From positions 1 to 52,699 of the forward strand of contig JBKQMG010000118.1 in the NCBI GenBank assembly GCA_052146815.1: DNA of 52,699 nt, read 5' to 3'. Positions 41,523 through 49,918 of this stretch are shown in pieces. The position numbers and the translations under genes are program-made. The DNA comes from DATJZH01 sp052146815 (GTDB lineage Bacteria > Actinomycetota > Actinomycetes > Streptosporangiales > Streptosporangiaceae). The notes below the pieces were generated by a model. That model had not been told where the DNA came from. It did no database searches and saw nothing but the letters and a program-made list of their open reading frames with translations. The first letter of the stretch is position 1. Every line of letters starts with the position of its first letter.

Positions 41523-44014
41523 GTGCCCGCGCCGCCGGACGGAGCCGGCTAGCCGTCCGCTACTTCGATGACCGGATCCTGCTGACCGAGACGCACGCCT
41601 GGGCTTACTACCGCGTGCCGACCGTGTCGTATGAGTTCACCACTCCGCAGGAGCGCGAGGCGCTCGCCGCCAACATCACGGTTGCGCTCGCGGCCATCCG
41701 GATGACCGACGCGGAGGTGCACCTGCGCGTGGTGCACCGGTCCTACCCGGCTGCCGAGTGGGCTACCGGTCTGGACGCGACCTCCGACGGCGGTCCGGGC
41801 TGGCTGGAGTACCTCGATGAGGCGTACCGGCATGTCTGGGCCAAGGATTTCTGGGCCAAGGAGATCTACCTGGGCGTCCGGCTGGGCCAGCGCGGAATGC
41901 GCGCCCAGCTGTCGGGCGGCTTGTTCTCCCAGTTCCTGTCCGCCTACCGGGCCGGCGAGCAGGCGATGGGGCTGCAGGACGAGGCGGTGTCCGCGGGCGA
42001 GATCGCCCGGTGGTCTGAGCACGCCGAGCGGCTCGGCCGGGCACTTGGCGCCAGCACCCTGGCGGCGCGGCACGCCACGTCCGACGACATCGCCTGGCTG
42101 TTCCGGCATACGCTGCTGGGCACGCTCGGCGACGCCCCGCCGTCCGCGGCGAAGCGCCGGACGTGGGGCGCCGGCGAGATCGAGGCGCTGGTCGAGGGCC
42201 AGGTGCACAACGGGCGCACCTTCCTGCGGCTCGAGCACCCGCAGGGGGAGTCCTACGCGGCGTTCCTGTCCTTCTCCCGGTTCCCCGACGTCATGTACTT
42301 CCCCGAGGGCGAGCCGTGGCTGCATTTCGCCGACGCACTGCCCTTCCCGGTGGAGGCCAGCCTGCGGATGAAGCTGATCCCGCCGGCCAGGGCGAGCAAG
42401 GACGTCAGCCGCCGGCTCGCGCATGCCAGGGACATGGACGCCCACATCAGGGAGGCGGGCGCCGAGCTGCCCCTCGCGCTCGCCGAGCAGATCGAGGCGG
42501 CCAGGCTCCTGGAGCACGGCATCACCAAGGAACGGCTGCCGTTCGTGTACGGGTGGCACCGGCTCATGGTCACCGCTCCGTCCCGTGATCTGTGCGTCCG
42601 GCGGGCCGAGGCGGTGACGGAGCACTACCGCGACATCGGCATCGACGTGGTCAGTTCCACCGGTGACCAGTTCTCGCTGCTGCGCGAATCGCTGCCCGGC
42701 GACCGGGTGCGCCTCAACTCCTACCTGCAGCGCCAGCCGCTCTACACGATCGCCGGCGGGATGCCGACAGCGACCGTCGACCTCGGTGACCGGGCCGCGG
42801 ACGACGCGGGCTGGGTCGGTCCTTACATCGGCGAGACGCTCGGCCGGGCTCGGTCGGTGGTCCATTTCGATCCGCTGGTGGCCGCCGCGCGCAACCGGCC
42901 GACCGCCGTCGCCATCACCGGTGAGCCGGGCGGCGGGAAGACCACGCTCGCGCTGCTGCTGATCCTGCAGTTCGCGCTGCGCGGCGTCACGGTGGCCGTG
43001 ATCGATCCCAAGGGCGACGCCGAGTCGCTGGCCGGGCTGCTGCAGCAGCGCGGCCGCAAGGCCAGGGTAGTCCCGCTGGGCAGTGCGGCTCCCGGCCTGC
43101 TCGACCCGTTCTCCTTCGGAGATGACCTGGCCGAACGGCGGACGATGGCGACCGAGACGCTCCGGCTGCTGCTGCCGAGGATGAGCGAAGAGCGGGAAAG
43201 CGCGATGATCCAGGCCGTCGGCACCGTCGCCGGCCAGGACCAGCCCAGCCTCGGCAAGGTGGTCGCTCACCTGGAGAACTCCGCCGATCCCGCGTCGGTC
43301 AACCTCGGCGCCGTGCTCCGGTCGATGTCGGAAATGCGGCTGGCCAAGCTGTGCTTCGCGCCCTCGGGCGGCGAGCGGATCGACGCGGCGGGCTGGACGA
43401 CGGTGTTCACCCTCGCCGGGCTGACCATGCCCGACGTCGCGGTCAAGCGCGACGACTACTCATACGAGCAGCGCCTGTCGGTCGCGCTGCTCTACCTGGT
43501 GTCGCAGTTCGCCCGCAGGCTGCTCAACGGCATGGACCGGCGGCTGCCCAAGGCGATCATCCTGGACGAGGCGTGGGCCATTACCTCGACGCCGCAGGGG
43601 GCCAAGCTCATCCCCGAGGTATCGCGGATGGGCCGGTCACGCAACACCGCGCTGATCCTTGTCTCACAGAATGCCGGCGACCTGCTGAACGAGCAGGTGA
43701 CCAACTGCCTTTCCAGTGTTTTCGCGTTCCGTTCGTCGGAACGCGCGGAGGTCGCCAGCGTGCTGTCGCTGCTCGGACTGGAACCATCCGACGAGCACAA
43801 GGCCGCGCTGCGGGGCCTCGGCAACGGCGAGTGCATCTTCCGGGATCTGGATGGCCGGGCCGGGCGGGTCGGCATTGACCTTATTTCTGATGAGCTTCGG
43901 CAGTGGCTGGACACGAACCCCACCCGGGCCAGGCCCGGGGATGTTCCTGTCGCCGCCGGAGGCGGGCCGGGGGGCCCTGACGGCGCGCAGGTTGCGCGAC
44001 CGCCTGCCGGATAG
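41519..44014 (+). CDS. VirB4/TcpF-like T4SS ATPase
   Basis: An 831-residue motor ATPase. The N-terminal ~440 residues are the VirB4-type accessory domain (HAWAYYRVPTVSYEFTTPQE, WAKEIYLGVRLGQRGMRAQL). The C-terminal RecA-like domain has Walker A AITGEPGGGKTTLALLLILQ (~465), VAVIDPKGDAESLAGLL, Walker B PKAIILDEAWAITSTPQGAK (~677) and SRNTALILVSQNAGDLL. By family it powers assembly or substrate passage through a type IV secretion-like channel. It is translationally coupled to the TcpE fusion. The Gly/Pro tail after ~800 is variable. It is the only canonical ATPase in the locus. Confidence 0.88.
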   Translation: MSARAAGRSRLAVRYFDDRILLTETHAWAYYRVPTVSYEFTTPQEREALAANITVALAAIRMTDAEVHLRVVHRSYPAAEWATGLDATSDGGPGWLEYLDEAYRHVWAKDFWAKEIYLGVRLGQRGMRAQLSGGLFSQFLSAYRAGEQAMGLQDEAVSAGEIARWSEHAERLGRALGASTLAARHATSDDIAWLFRHTLLGTLGDAPPSAAKRRTWGAGEIEALVEGQVHNGRTFLRLEHPQGESYAAFLSFSRFPDVMYFPEGEPWLHFADALPFPVEASLRMKLIPPARASKDVSRRLAHARDMDAHIREAGAELPLALAEQIEAARLLEHGITKERLPFVYGWHRLMVTAPSRDLCVRRAEAVTEHYRDIGIDVVSSTGDQFSLLRESLPGDRVRLNSYLQRQPLYTIAGGMPTATVDLGDRAADDAGWVGPYIGETLGRARSVVHFDPLVAAARNRPTAVAITGEPGGGKTTLALLLILQFALRGVTVAVIDPKGDAESLAGLLQQRGRKARVVPLGSAAPGLLDPFSFGDDLAERRTMATETLRLLLPRMSEERESAMIQAVGTVAGQDQPSLGKVVAHLENSADPASVNLGAVLRSMSEMRLAKLCFAPSGGERIDAAGWTTVFTLAGLTMPDVAVKRDDYSYEQRLSVALLYLVSQFARRLLNGMDRRLPKAIILDEAWAITSTPQGAKLIPEVSRMGRSRNTALILVSQNAGDLLNEQVTNCLSSVFAFRSSERAEVASVLSLLGLEPSDEHKAALRGLGNGECIFRDLDGRAGRVGIDLISDELRQWLDTNPTRARPGDVPVAAGGGPGGPDGAQVARPPAG

Positions 44015-44055
44015 CCGGCGCACCGATGACGAGACCCCCGTCAGGAGCCTCCCGA

Positions 44056-46908
44056 ATGCGCAGACCGCGCCGTCTCCCGCGCAAGACCGTGCTGGTGCTT
44101 GCCGTGCTGGCCGGCTTGCTGGCGCTGCCTCATCCGGCGCATGCCGCAGCGGTGCAGGCGGCGGGGCCGCGGCAGGACCGGCCGGCGGCCGTGCGCACGG
44201 TGGCGGCGGTGACCCGGACCGCGGCAGCTTCGCGGACTGCTGCCTCGGGCGGCCTGTGCTCAGTGCCCGGGATCGGCGACATCGGCGGCCTGCTCGGTTT
44301 CTGCGCGGCGGGCAGCTCCGGGCTGACTGGCGACCTGAACAACATCTGCCAGCCGTCCCTGCCCGATCCCGAGCCGGCCAATTCCGGGATCGACTCACTG
44401 ATCCGGCCGCCGGCGTCGCCGGGGCCAGTGCTGGCGACCCCCTACAACGAATACGGGGTTGCGGGCCAGTACTGGGCCGCCACCAAGCTGCAGTGCTCCG
44501 ATATGACCTCGCTGATCGGCAACAATGTCGCCGGTATGGTCTTCGACCTGGCCAAGTCGATCGACCGCGTCACCATCACGCTGTACCAGGCGGCCGCGGG
44601 CGAGGGCATCTTGTCCTGGCTCCGCAACGCCGCCGATAAGCTCATCACCAGCCTCGGCAACGCCATTTACTTCCCCTACCTGGCGATCGTGGTCATCATC
44701 GGCGCGATCTGGCTGGCCTGGCAGGGGCTCATCCGCAAGCGCGGCTCCCGGACCATCGAGGGCACCGTCTGGATGGTGATCGCCTGCGCAGCGGCGATCT
44801 GGCTGATCGGCAGGCCAGCGGACTTCACGGGTGTCGGAAAGGGCGTGTCGGACGGCATCTCGCAGGCGCTTAACGTCGCGTTCGCCAAGCTGCCGAGCCC
44901 TGGCCAGAGCAGCTGCCTGCCCGTCCGTCGCGGTGACCCGCAGATCCAGCCGTCCAGCTACAGCTACACCGCGGGCAGCACGGTGGTGGATCAGAACGCC
45001 AACGAGCTGTGGACGGTCTTGGTCTGCAAGCCCTGGCTGGACGGGGAGTTCGGCACGACCACCTACTCGGCGCCGGGCGGGAAACCGACCCCGGTGAACA
45101 TCTACGGCCGTCAGCTGCTCTGGTCGCAGGCCCTGGCCGTCAACGAGAAGCCGACTACCGGGCTGATCCAGGCCAAGCAGGCGACGTATGCCGGGATCGC
45201 GGCCAGCCTCCAGCAGCGGTATCCGGCCGTCTATCCGCTCTTCCAGGGCAATCAGTGGACGAGCCGGCTGGAAATCGCCTTCGCGGCGCTGCTGGCCGCC
45301 GTGGTGGCCGGAGTTCTCGTGCTGCTGATCTCGGTGACGCTGATCCTGCTGAAGCTCGGGTTCCTGTTACTGCTCATCGTCGGTCCGTTCTTCCTGCTGA
45401 TCGGCACCCATCCTGGTTTCGGCCGGGTGGTCGCGCTGCGCTGGGTGGAGATGCTCATCGGCGTCCTGCTCAAGCAGGCAGCGGTGGCCCTGGTCCTGAG
45501 CGTGCTGCTGTACTGCTACGCCCTGATCATGGGCACGAGCGACGCCGTGCTGCCCTGGGCGCTGAAGATCCTGATGATTTCCCTGGTCACGGTCGCGGCG
45601 TTCATCTACCGCAAGCCGTTCCAGCATCTGTTCTCGGCGGTCGGCTACGGGGTGATCGGCTCCCGCGAACGGGCTGAGCTTGACCTGAGCCGGGCCGCCG
45701 CGACGGCCCGGGGCAACACCACGACCGCCGCGACGATCGCGGTGCCCGCCTTCGCGGGCTACCGGGTAGCCCGCTGGGCCCGCCGCAACCCCGGCCAGGC
45801 CGCCAGCCTGGCGGTAGGAGCGGCGGCGGGCGGAGCCAGCGCGGCCACGGCCGCCGGGCTGTCTGGCCGGGGCGGGGGCGCCCAGGCCGAGGACCTGGAG
45901 AGCGCCTCGGGCTCCGGTGCCGAGAACGCGGCTGCGGGCGCAGACTCCGACGGAGCTCCGGCGGCCGCCGGAGCCGGACGGACCGCTCGGGCCAGGGCAC
46001 GTGCGGCCGCGGCTGCCGAAGGCGGCAGCCGGGACGAGCCCCCGCCGCTGACACTGCCCGCGCGCCCGGCCGCCGCTGGCGTGCCGCCCGCCTGGAACCG
46101 CAGCAAGGACGCGGCAGGCTCGGCGCCTGCGGCTGCGGGTGCTGTGCCTGCCGCTGCGGGCCGGCCGGGCACTTCCCGCACGGGTGACCCGGCCCGGCCG
46201 GCCGGAGGGACCCGGGCAGGCCGCCCCGTGTGGCCCGGCAGCCCGGCCCGTTCGGCCGGTGCGCCCGCTCGCGGCCCGGCGCAGCGCCCCGCGGGCGGCA
46301 CCCCGGCGCGCCCGGCCGATCCGCTGCCGGGCAGGGCCGCCGCGGCCGCCGGAGGCCCGCCCGCCGCACCAGCCGCCCGGCAGCCGGCTGCGCCCGTTGT
46401 CCGCCAGCCCGCCCCGCGTCAGCCCAGTGCCCCCCAGCCCAGCACCTCCCCGGGTCGTCAGCCCGCGGTGCCGCCAGGTCGCCAGCCCGCGGCCCCGTCG
46501 GCGCGTCAGCCCGCTGCGCGCGAGCCCAGGGCCCCGGTGCCCGTCCGCCAGCCCGCGGCTCGGCCGGCACCGGTCCGTCAGCCGGCCGCTGCCCGCCCGG
46601 CTGCGCCCCCGGCCCGCCAGCTGGCCGCGCCCGCGGCCCGGTCCGCCGGTCCGTTCGCCGCCCGGTCAGTGCCGTCACCGGGGCGGCCGTCCGGCCCGTG
46701 GTCAGGCCGGCCCGCGGGGCCGGCGCAGCGGCCCGGCGGACTGCCGCCCGAACGACCCGCCCCAGCCCGCGAGGCCCCGGCCGGGCCCGCTGGCCCTGGC
46801 GGTCAGCGTCCCGGAGGTGACGCGGGCTCGGCGGCTGGCGCGCCGGGCAGCGCGACGCCGGAGGCGCCCGCGCCGTTCTGGCTCAAGTCGATCTGGCGGC
46901 GGAAGTAG
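44056..46908 (+). CDS. VirB6/TrbL-like polytopic membrane protein with long Ala/Pro tail
   Basis: A 950-residue protein. The N-terminus (RKTVLVLAVLAGLLALPHPAHA) is a signal peptide. An external region with Cys pairs (CSVPGIGDIGGLLGFCAA) and a second external loop (~265-400) bracket helices near 210 and 240; a cluster of four to five helices lies at ~405-520 (AAVVAGVLVLLISVTLILLK, LLLLIVGPFFLLIG, AAVALVLSVLLYCYALIMG). Residues ~560-950 are low-complexity Ala/Pro/Arg/Gly with many RQPAAP-like repeats. This fits TcpH/TrbL-type channel proteins. ATG 44056 with AGGAG upstream is chosen over ATG 44026, which has none and would misplace the signal peptide. Confidence 0.72.
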   Translation: MRRPRRLPRKTVLVLAVLAGLLALPHPAHAAAVQAAGPRQDRPAAVRTVAAVTRTAAASRTAASGGLCSVPGIGDIGGLLGFCAAGSSGLTGDLNNICQPSLPDPEPANSGIDSLIRPPASPGPVLATPYNEYGVAGQYWAATKLQCSDMTSLIGNNVAGMVFDLAKSIDRVTITLYQAAAGEGILSWLRNAADKLITSLGNAIYFPYLAIVVIIGAIWLAWQGLIRKRGSRTIEGTVWMVIACAAAIWLIGRPADFTGVGKGVSDGISQALNVAFAKLPSPGQSSCLPVRRGDPQIQPSSYSYTAGSTVVDQNANELWTVLVCKPWLDGEFGTTTYSAPGGKPTPVNIYGRQLLWSQALAVNEKPTTGLIQAKQATYAGIAASLQQRYPAVYPLFQGNQWTSRLEIAFAALLAAVVAGVLVLLISVTLILLKLGFLLLLIVGPFFLLIGTHPGFGRVVALRWVEMLIGVLLKQAAVALVLSVLLYCYALIMGTSDAVLPWALKILMISLVTVAAFIYRKPFQHLFSAVGYGVIGSRERAELDLSRAAATARGNTTTAATIAVPAFAGYRVARWARRNPGQAASLAVGAAAGGASAATAAGLSGRGGGAQAEDLESASGSGAENAAAGADSDGAPAAAGAGRTARARARAAAAAEGGSRDEPPPLTLPARPAAAGVPPAWNRSKDAAGSAPAAAGAVPAAAGRPGTSRTGDPARPAGGTRAGRPVWPGSPARSAGAPARGPAQRPAGGTPARPADPLPGRAAAAAGGPPAAPAARQPAAPVVRQPAPRQPSAPQPSTSPGRQPAVPPGRQPAAPSARQPAAREPRAPVPVRQPAARPAPVRQPAAARPAAPPARQLAAPAARSAGPFAARSVPSPGRPSGPWSGRPAGPAQRPGGLPPERPAPAREAPAGPAGPGGQRPGGDAGSAAGAPGSATPEAPAPFWLKSIWRRK

Positions 46909-46919
46909 CGGGCAGATCG

Positions 46920-47582
46920 ATGGAACTGACGCCTCTCCAGCGCAAGGCGGTGTTCGTCGTTATCGTCCTGGCGCTCGCCGGGCTGGGTTGGTACATGCTC
47001 CTGCCCCGGGCGGAGGGGATCGGTCATGCGCAGGCGCGGCAAGGCCGCAGGCCCGCTGTGACCAGCCCCGCTCCCCAGCAGCCCAGCACCGCGCCAGCGA
47101 GCCCGACCGCAACAGGCTCACCCGAACCAAGCAGCTCAACGGCGCCATCCGCGGGCGCGGCCAACATCTATCAGTGGCTGCCTTTCACCCCGGCGGAGCT
47201 GACCAGCGCCGCCAGGCTCGCGGTCACCTTCGGGACTGACTACGGAACCTTCTCCTACGACCGGAACGCGTCCGCGTACCTCGCCCCGATGCACAGCATG
47301 ATCAGCTCTTCCCTCGCCCAGCAGCTGGCCGCCGCCTACTCGGCGCCCGGCGTGGCGAGCCTGCGGACGAGCAAGAAACAGGTATCGACCGGGACGGCGG
47401 CGGTCAGCTCGCTGCGCGCTTTCGGCCCGTCGAGCATCACTTTTGTCGTGGCGGTCACTCAGCACATGACCGACACGGGCGGCCGGAGCCAGCTCACCGT
47501 GGACTACGCGGTGACCCTGAGCGGCGGAGCCGGCAGCTGGCAGGTGACCAGCATCGAGCTGGCGTCCGCGGGTAACTCGTGA
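46920..47582 (+). CDS. Membrane-anchored protein of the secretion locus (VirB8/TcpC-like half)
   Basis: A 220-residue protein. One membrane helix (AVFVVIVLALAGLGWYMLL, ~10-28), a Ser/Pro/Thr linker to ~80, then a ~135-residue domain (YQWLPFTPAELTSAARLAVT, FGTDYGTFSYDRNASAYLAP, ITFVVAVTQHMTD, GAGSWQVTSIELASAG) that resembles a single NTF2-like domain as in TcpC/VirB8 proteins. The family call is by pattern only. It overlaps the next gene (GTGA, 4 bp). Start ATG 46920 lacks a good ribosome binding site but follows the previous stop by 11 bp. Confidence 0.6.
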   Translation: MELTPLQRKAVFVVIVLALAGLGWYMLLPRAEGIGHAQARQGRRPAVTSPAPQQPSTAPASPTATGSPEPSSSTAPSAGAANIYQWLPFTPAELTSAARLAVTFGTDYGTFSYDRNASAYLAPMHSMISSSLAQQLAAAYSAPGVASLRTSKKQVSTGTAAVSSLRAFGPSSITFVVAVTQHMTDTGGRSQLTVDYAVTLSGGAGSWQVTSIELASAGNS

Positions 47583-48697
47583 GCTGGGGGCGAGGCGGCG
47601 GTCCCCCCGGCCGGGGCGTCGTGGCCGCGCTGATCTGCGTGGCCGCGCTGCTGGTGCTGGCGCTGCTCACGGCCCCGATGATGCTCTTCGCCAGCGGCGG
47701 CCTGCTGTATGAGTCGGGCAGCGCCTGCTCAGCGGCGCAGGGCGGGTCCGCCAGCCAGCCGGCCCTGGGCCAGGGCGCCCGCACGATCCCGGCCAACTAC
47801 CTGGCGCTGTTCAAGGCGACCGGAAAGAAATACGGGATCCCGTGGGTCATCCTCGCCGGCATCGGCGAGGTCGAAAGCGACGACGGCCGCAGCAACCTGC
47901 CCGGAGTCCACAGCGGGTCGAATGGCTTCGGCGCCGCCGGCCCTATGCAGATCGGCATCGGCGGCGCGGCCGGCGACACCTGGGGCGGCGCCCCGGTGCA
48001 CCCCGCCGGCGAGAAGGTCGACGGGGTGGCGACCGACGCCAACGGTGACGGCGTCGCCAGCGTCTACGAGCCGGCCGACGCCATCGCGGGGGCGGCGAAG
48101 TACCTGCTTGAGCACGGGGTTCTCGCCGACGTCTCCGGCGCGATCTTCGCCTACAACCACCTGGAGTCCTACGTCCAGACCGTGCTGTACTGGGCGGGGA
48201 AGTACTCAGCCGGCGGTTACTCGGTCAGCCCGGTGACCCTGGACAGTGCGCCCACATGCCTCACGGGGGTGGGCCAGGCGCCCAACAACACGGTGGCCAC
48301 GGCGATCGCCTACGCCGAGGCGCAGCTCGGCAAGCCCTATCTGTGGGGCGGCACCGGACCGGACGCCTACGACTGCTCCGGCCTGGTGATGGAGGCTTAC
48401 CTTGCCGCGGGCGTGGACATCCCGCGCACATCACAGCAGCAGTGGATATGGGGGCCGCGGATCAGCGCGAGCCAGGTTCAGCCGGGCGACCTCGTCTTCT
48501 TCGCCGGCTCGGACGGCACCGTCACGGCGCCGGGGCATGTCGGCCTGGTCATCGGCGGGGGGAAGATGATCGAGGCCTACGCGACCGGCTTCCCGATCCG
48601 GGTGGCGCCTTACGGTGACCGGGACCCCGTCGGCTTCACCCGGCCGTGGGCGCATGCAGGCGTCAACCTCGCCGCGGCGGCCCAGGCGGCCGGCTGA
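47579..48697 (+). CDS. Two-domain peptidoglycan hydrolase (lytic transglycosylase + NlpC/P60) of the secretion locus
   Basis: A 372-residue membrane-anchored enzyme. One helix (VVAALICVAALLVLALLTAP, ~14-33). Residues ~70-200 are a lysozyme-like transglycosylase domain: KKYGIPWVILAGIGEVESDD holds the catalytic Glu, followed by GAAGPMQIG and AIFAYNHLESYVQTVL. Residues ~240-355 are NlpC/P60: AIAYAEAQLGKPYLWGGTGP, Cys266 in DAYDCSGLVMEAY, and the His in PGHVGLVIGGGKMIEAYA. This is the TcpG/VirB1-type wall-opening enzyme of Gram-positive conjugation systems. It is coupled to the upstream gene and is the last gene of the operon. Confidence 0.85.
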   Translation: MSWGRGGGPPGRGVVAALICVAALLVLALLTAPMMLFASGGLLYESGSACSAAQGGSASQPALGQGARTIPANYLALFKATGKKYGIPWVILAGIGEVESDDGRSNLPGVHSGSNGFGAAGPMQIGIGGAAGDTWGGAPVHPAGEKVDGVATDANGDGVASVYEPADAIAGAAKYLLEHGVLADVSGAIFAYNHLESYVQTVLYWAGKYSAGGYSVSPVTLDSAPTCLTGVGQAPNNTVATAIAYAEAQLGKPYLWGGTGPDAYDCSGLVMEAYLAAGVDIPRTSQQQWIWGPRISASQVQPGDLVFFAGSDGTVTAPGHVGLVIGGGKMIEAYATGFPIRVAPYGDRDPVGFTRPWAHAGVNLAAAAQAAG

Positions 48698-48774
48698 CGC
48701 GCGCCGGGTCACAGCAACGCCGGTCGGCGCAGGGAGCAGCCCAGCCCGCCGTCCGCGGCCAATGTCAGGTCTTC

Positions 48775-48810
48775 TTGCGGCGCGCAAATCCAACTGGCTA
48801 TTGTCAGCGA
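48775..48810 (+). promoter_or_regulatory. Leaderless promoter of the tungstate-binding protein gene
   Basis: TTGCGG (48775-48780), an 18-bp spacer and TATTGT (48799-48804), with ATG only 6 nt downstream. It is the only leaderless candidate here with a plausible -35. Confidence 0.5.
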
Positions 48811-49842
48811 ATGACTGAAATCAACGCCAAGACCGGCGCCCGGCTGGGCGCCCTGCTTGCTATTGCCTGCCTCGCGCTCGTCTCGGCGGGCTGCGGCAGC
48901 TCATCGGCGTCGTCATCGTCGGCGAGCGGCGGCAGCAAGCCGTCCGGCACCGCTAACGTCGCCTACGCGTCCTCGCTTGAGTACCTCAGCGAGAAGGTCG
49001 CCGGCCCGGCCTTCACCAAGGCGGAGGGATACAAGTACTCCGGCATGGGCGCGGCCTCCGGCGACCTGGAGGCGGACATCGCCTCGCACGAGATCAGCCC
49101 TGACGTCTTCGAGAGCGTGGGCGGCGACAACATCACGCCGCTTGAGCCCAAGTTCACCAAGTGGTACGTGCAGTACGCAGGCACCCAGATCGTGGTGGCC
49201 TACAACCCCAAGAGCAAGTACGCCCCCCAGTTCGAGGCGATCGCCAGCGGCAAGAAGCCACTGAAGGACTTGTTCACGCTGATGGAGACACCCGGCTTCA
49301 AGCTGGGCCGGACCGATCCCAACATTGACCCGCAGGGCCGCGACTTCATCTACATGCTGGAACTCGCCCAGGCCCACTACCACCTGCCCGCCAACATCGT
49401 GACGAAGATCCTCGGCGGCCCGCCCGCCTCGCCGAGTTCCTCGCAGATCTACGCCGAGTCCTCCCTGGACGCGACACTGCAGTCTGGGCAGCTGGACGCC
49501 TCCAGCGCGTTCATCACCCAGGCGAAGGAGCTCCACCTGCACTACATCCAGCTTCCGACCGCCATCAACCTCAGCAGTTTCGCCGACGCCCCGCAGTACG
49601 CCAAGGCGTCGATCACGATCAGCAAGGGCGGCGTCAAGACCACGAAGACCGGCTCGCCGCAGGTCATCGACATCACTATCATCGGCAAGCCCACGCCGGC
49701 CGGGATCGCCTTCGTGAAGTACACCCTGTCCAAGGAGGGCCTGGCCCAGTACAAGCAGGGAGGATTCGCGCTGCTCAAGCCGACGGCGTTCGGTGACAGC
49801 GGCGCCATCCCCGCTGCGGTGAAAAGTGAGCTGGGCAGCTAG
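48811..49842 (+). CDS. wtpA: Tungstate/molybdate ABC transporter substrate-binding lipoprotein
   Basis: A 343-residue lipoprotein with signal peptide and lipobox LVSAGC at ~25 and a Ser-rich linker. The mature part is a type II binding protein of the ModA/WtpA class: ASSLEYLSEKVAGPAFTKAE, GAASGDLEADIA, KLGRTDPNIDPQGRDFIYML (matching the GRxDPxxDPxG oxyanion-site motif of WtpA) and GIAFVKYTLSKEGLAQY near the end. It captures tungstate or molybdate for delivery to the permease encoded next. Which oxyanion is bound cannot be told by eye. The leaderless promoter supports ATG 48811. Confidence 0.82.
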   Translation: MTEINAKTGARLGALLAIACLALVSAGCGSSSASSSSASGGSKPSGTANVAYASSLEYLSEKVAGPAFTKAEGYKYSGMGAASGDLEADIASHEISPDVFESVGGDNITPLEPKFTKWYVQYAGTQIVVAYNPKSKYAPQFEAIASGKKPLKDLFTLMETPGFKLGRTDPNIDPQGRDFIYMLELAQAHYHLPANIVTKILGGPPASPSSSQIYAESSLDATLQSGQLDASSAFITQAKELHLHYIQLPTAINLSSFADAPQYAKASITISKGGVKTTKTGSPQVIDITIIGKPTPAGIAFVKYTLSKEGLAQYKQGGFALLKPTAFGDSGAIPAAVKSELGS

Positions 49843-49918
49843 CCCTTCGCCCGCTTCCGGCGGGGCTGGCCGGGGGGACGAGTTCCCCGGCCGGCCCCGG
49901 CCGCGCGGACCGGGCCGG

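Noticed and set aside
41549..43270. 573-codon minus-strand open frame
   Set aside because: Antisense of the VirB4 gene.
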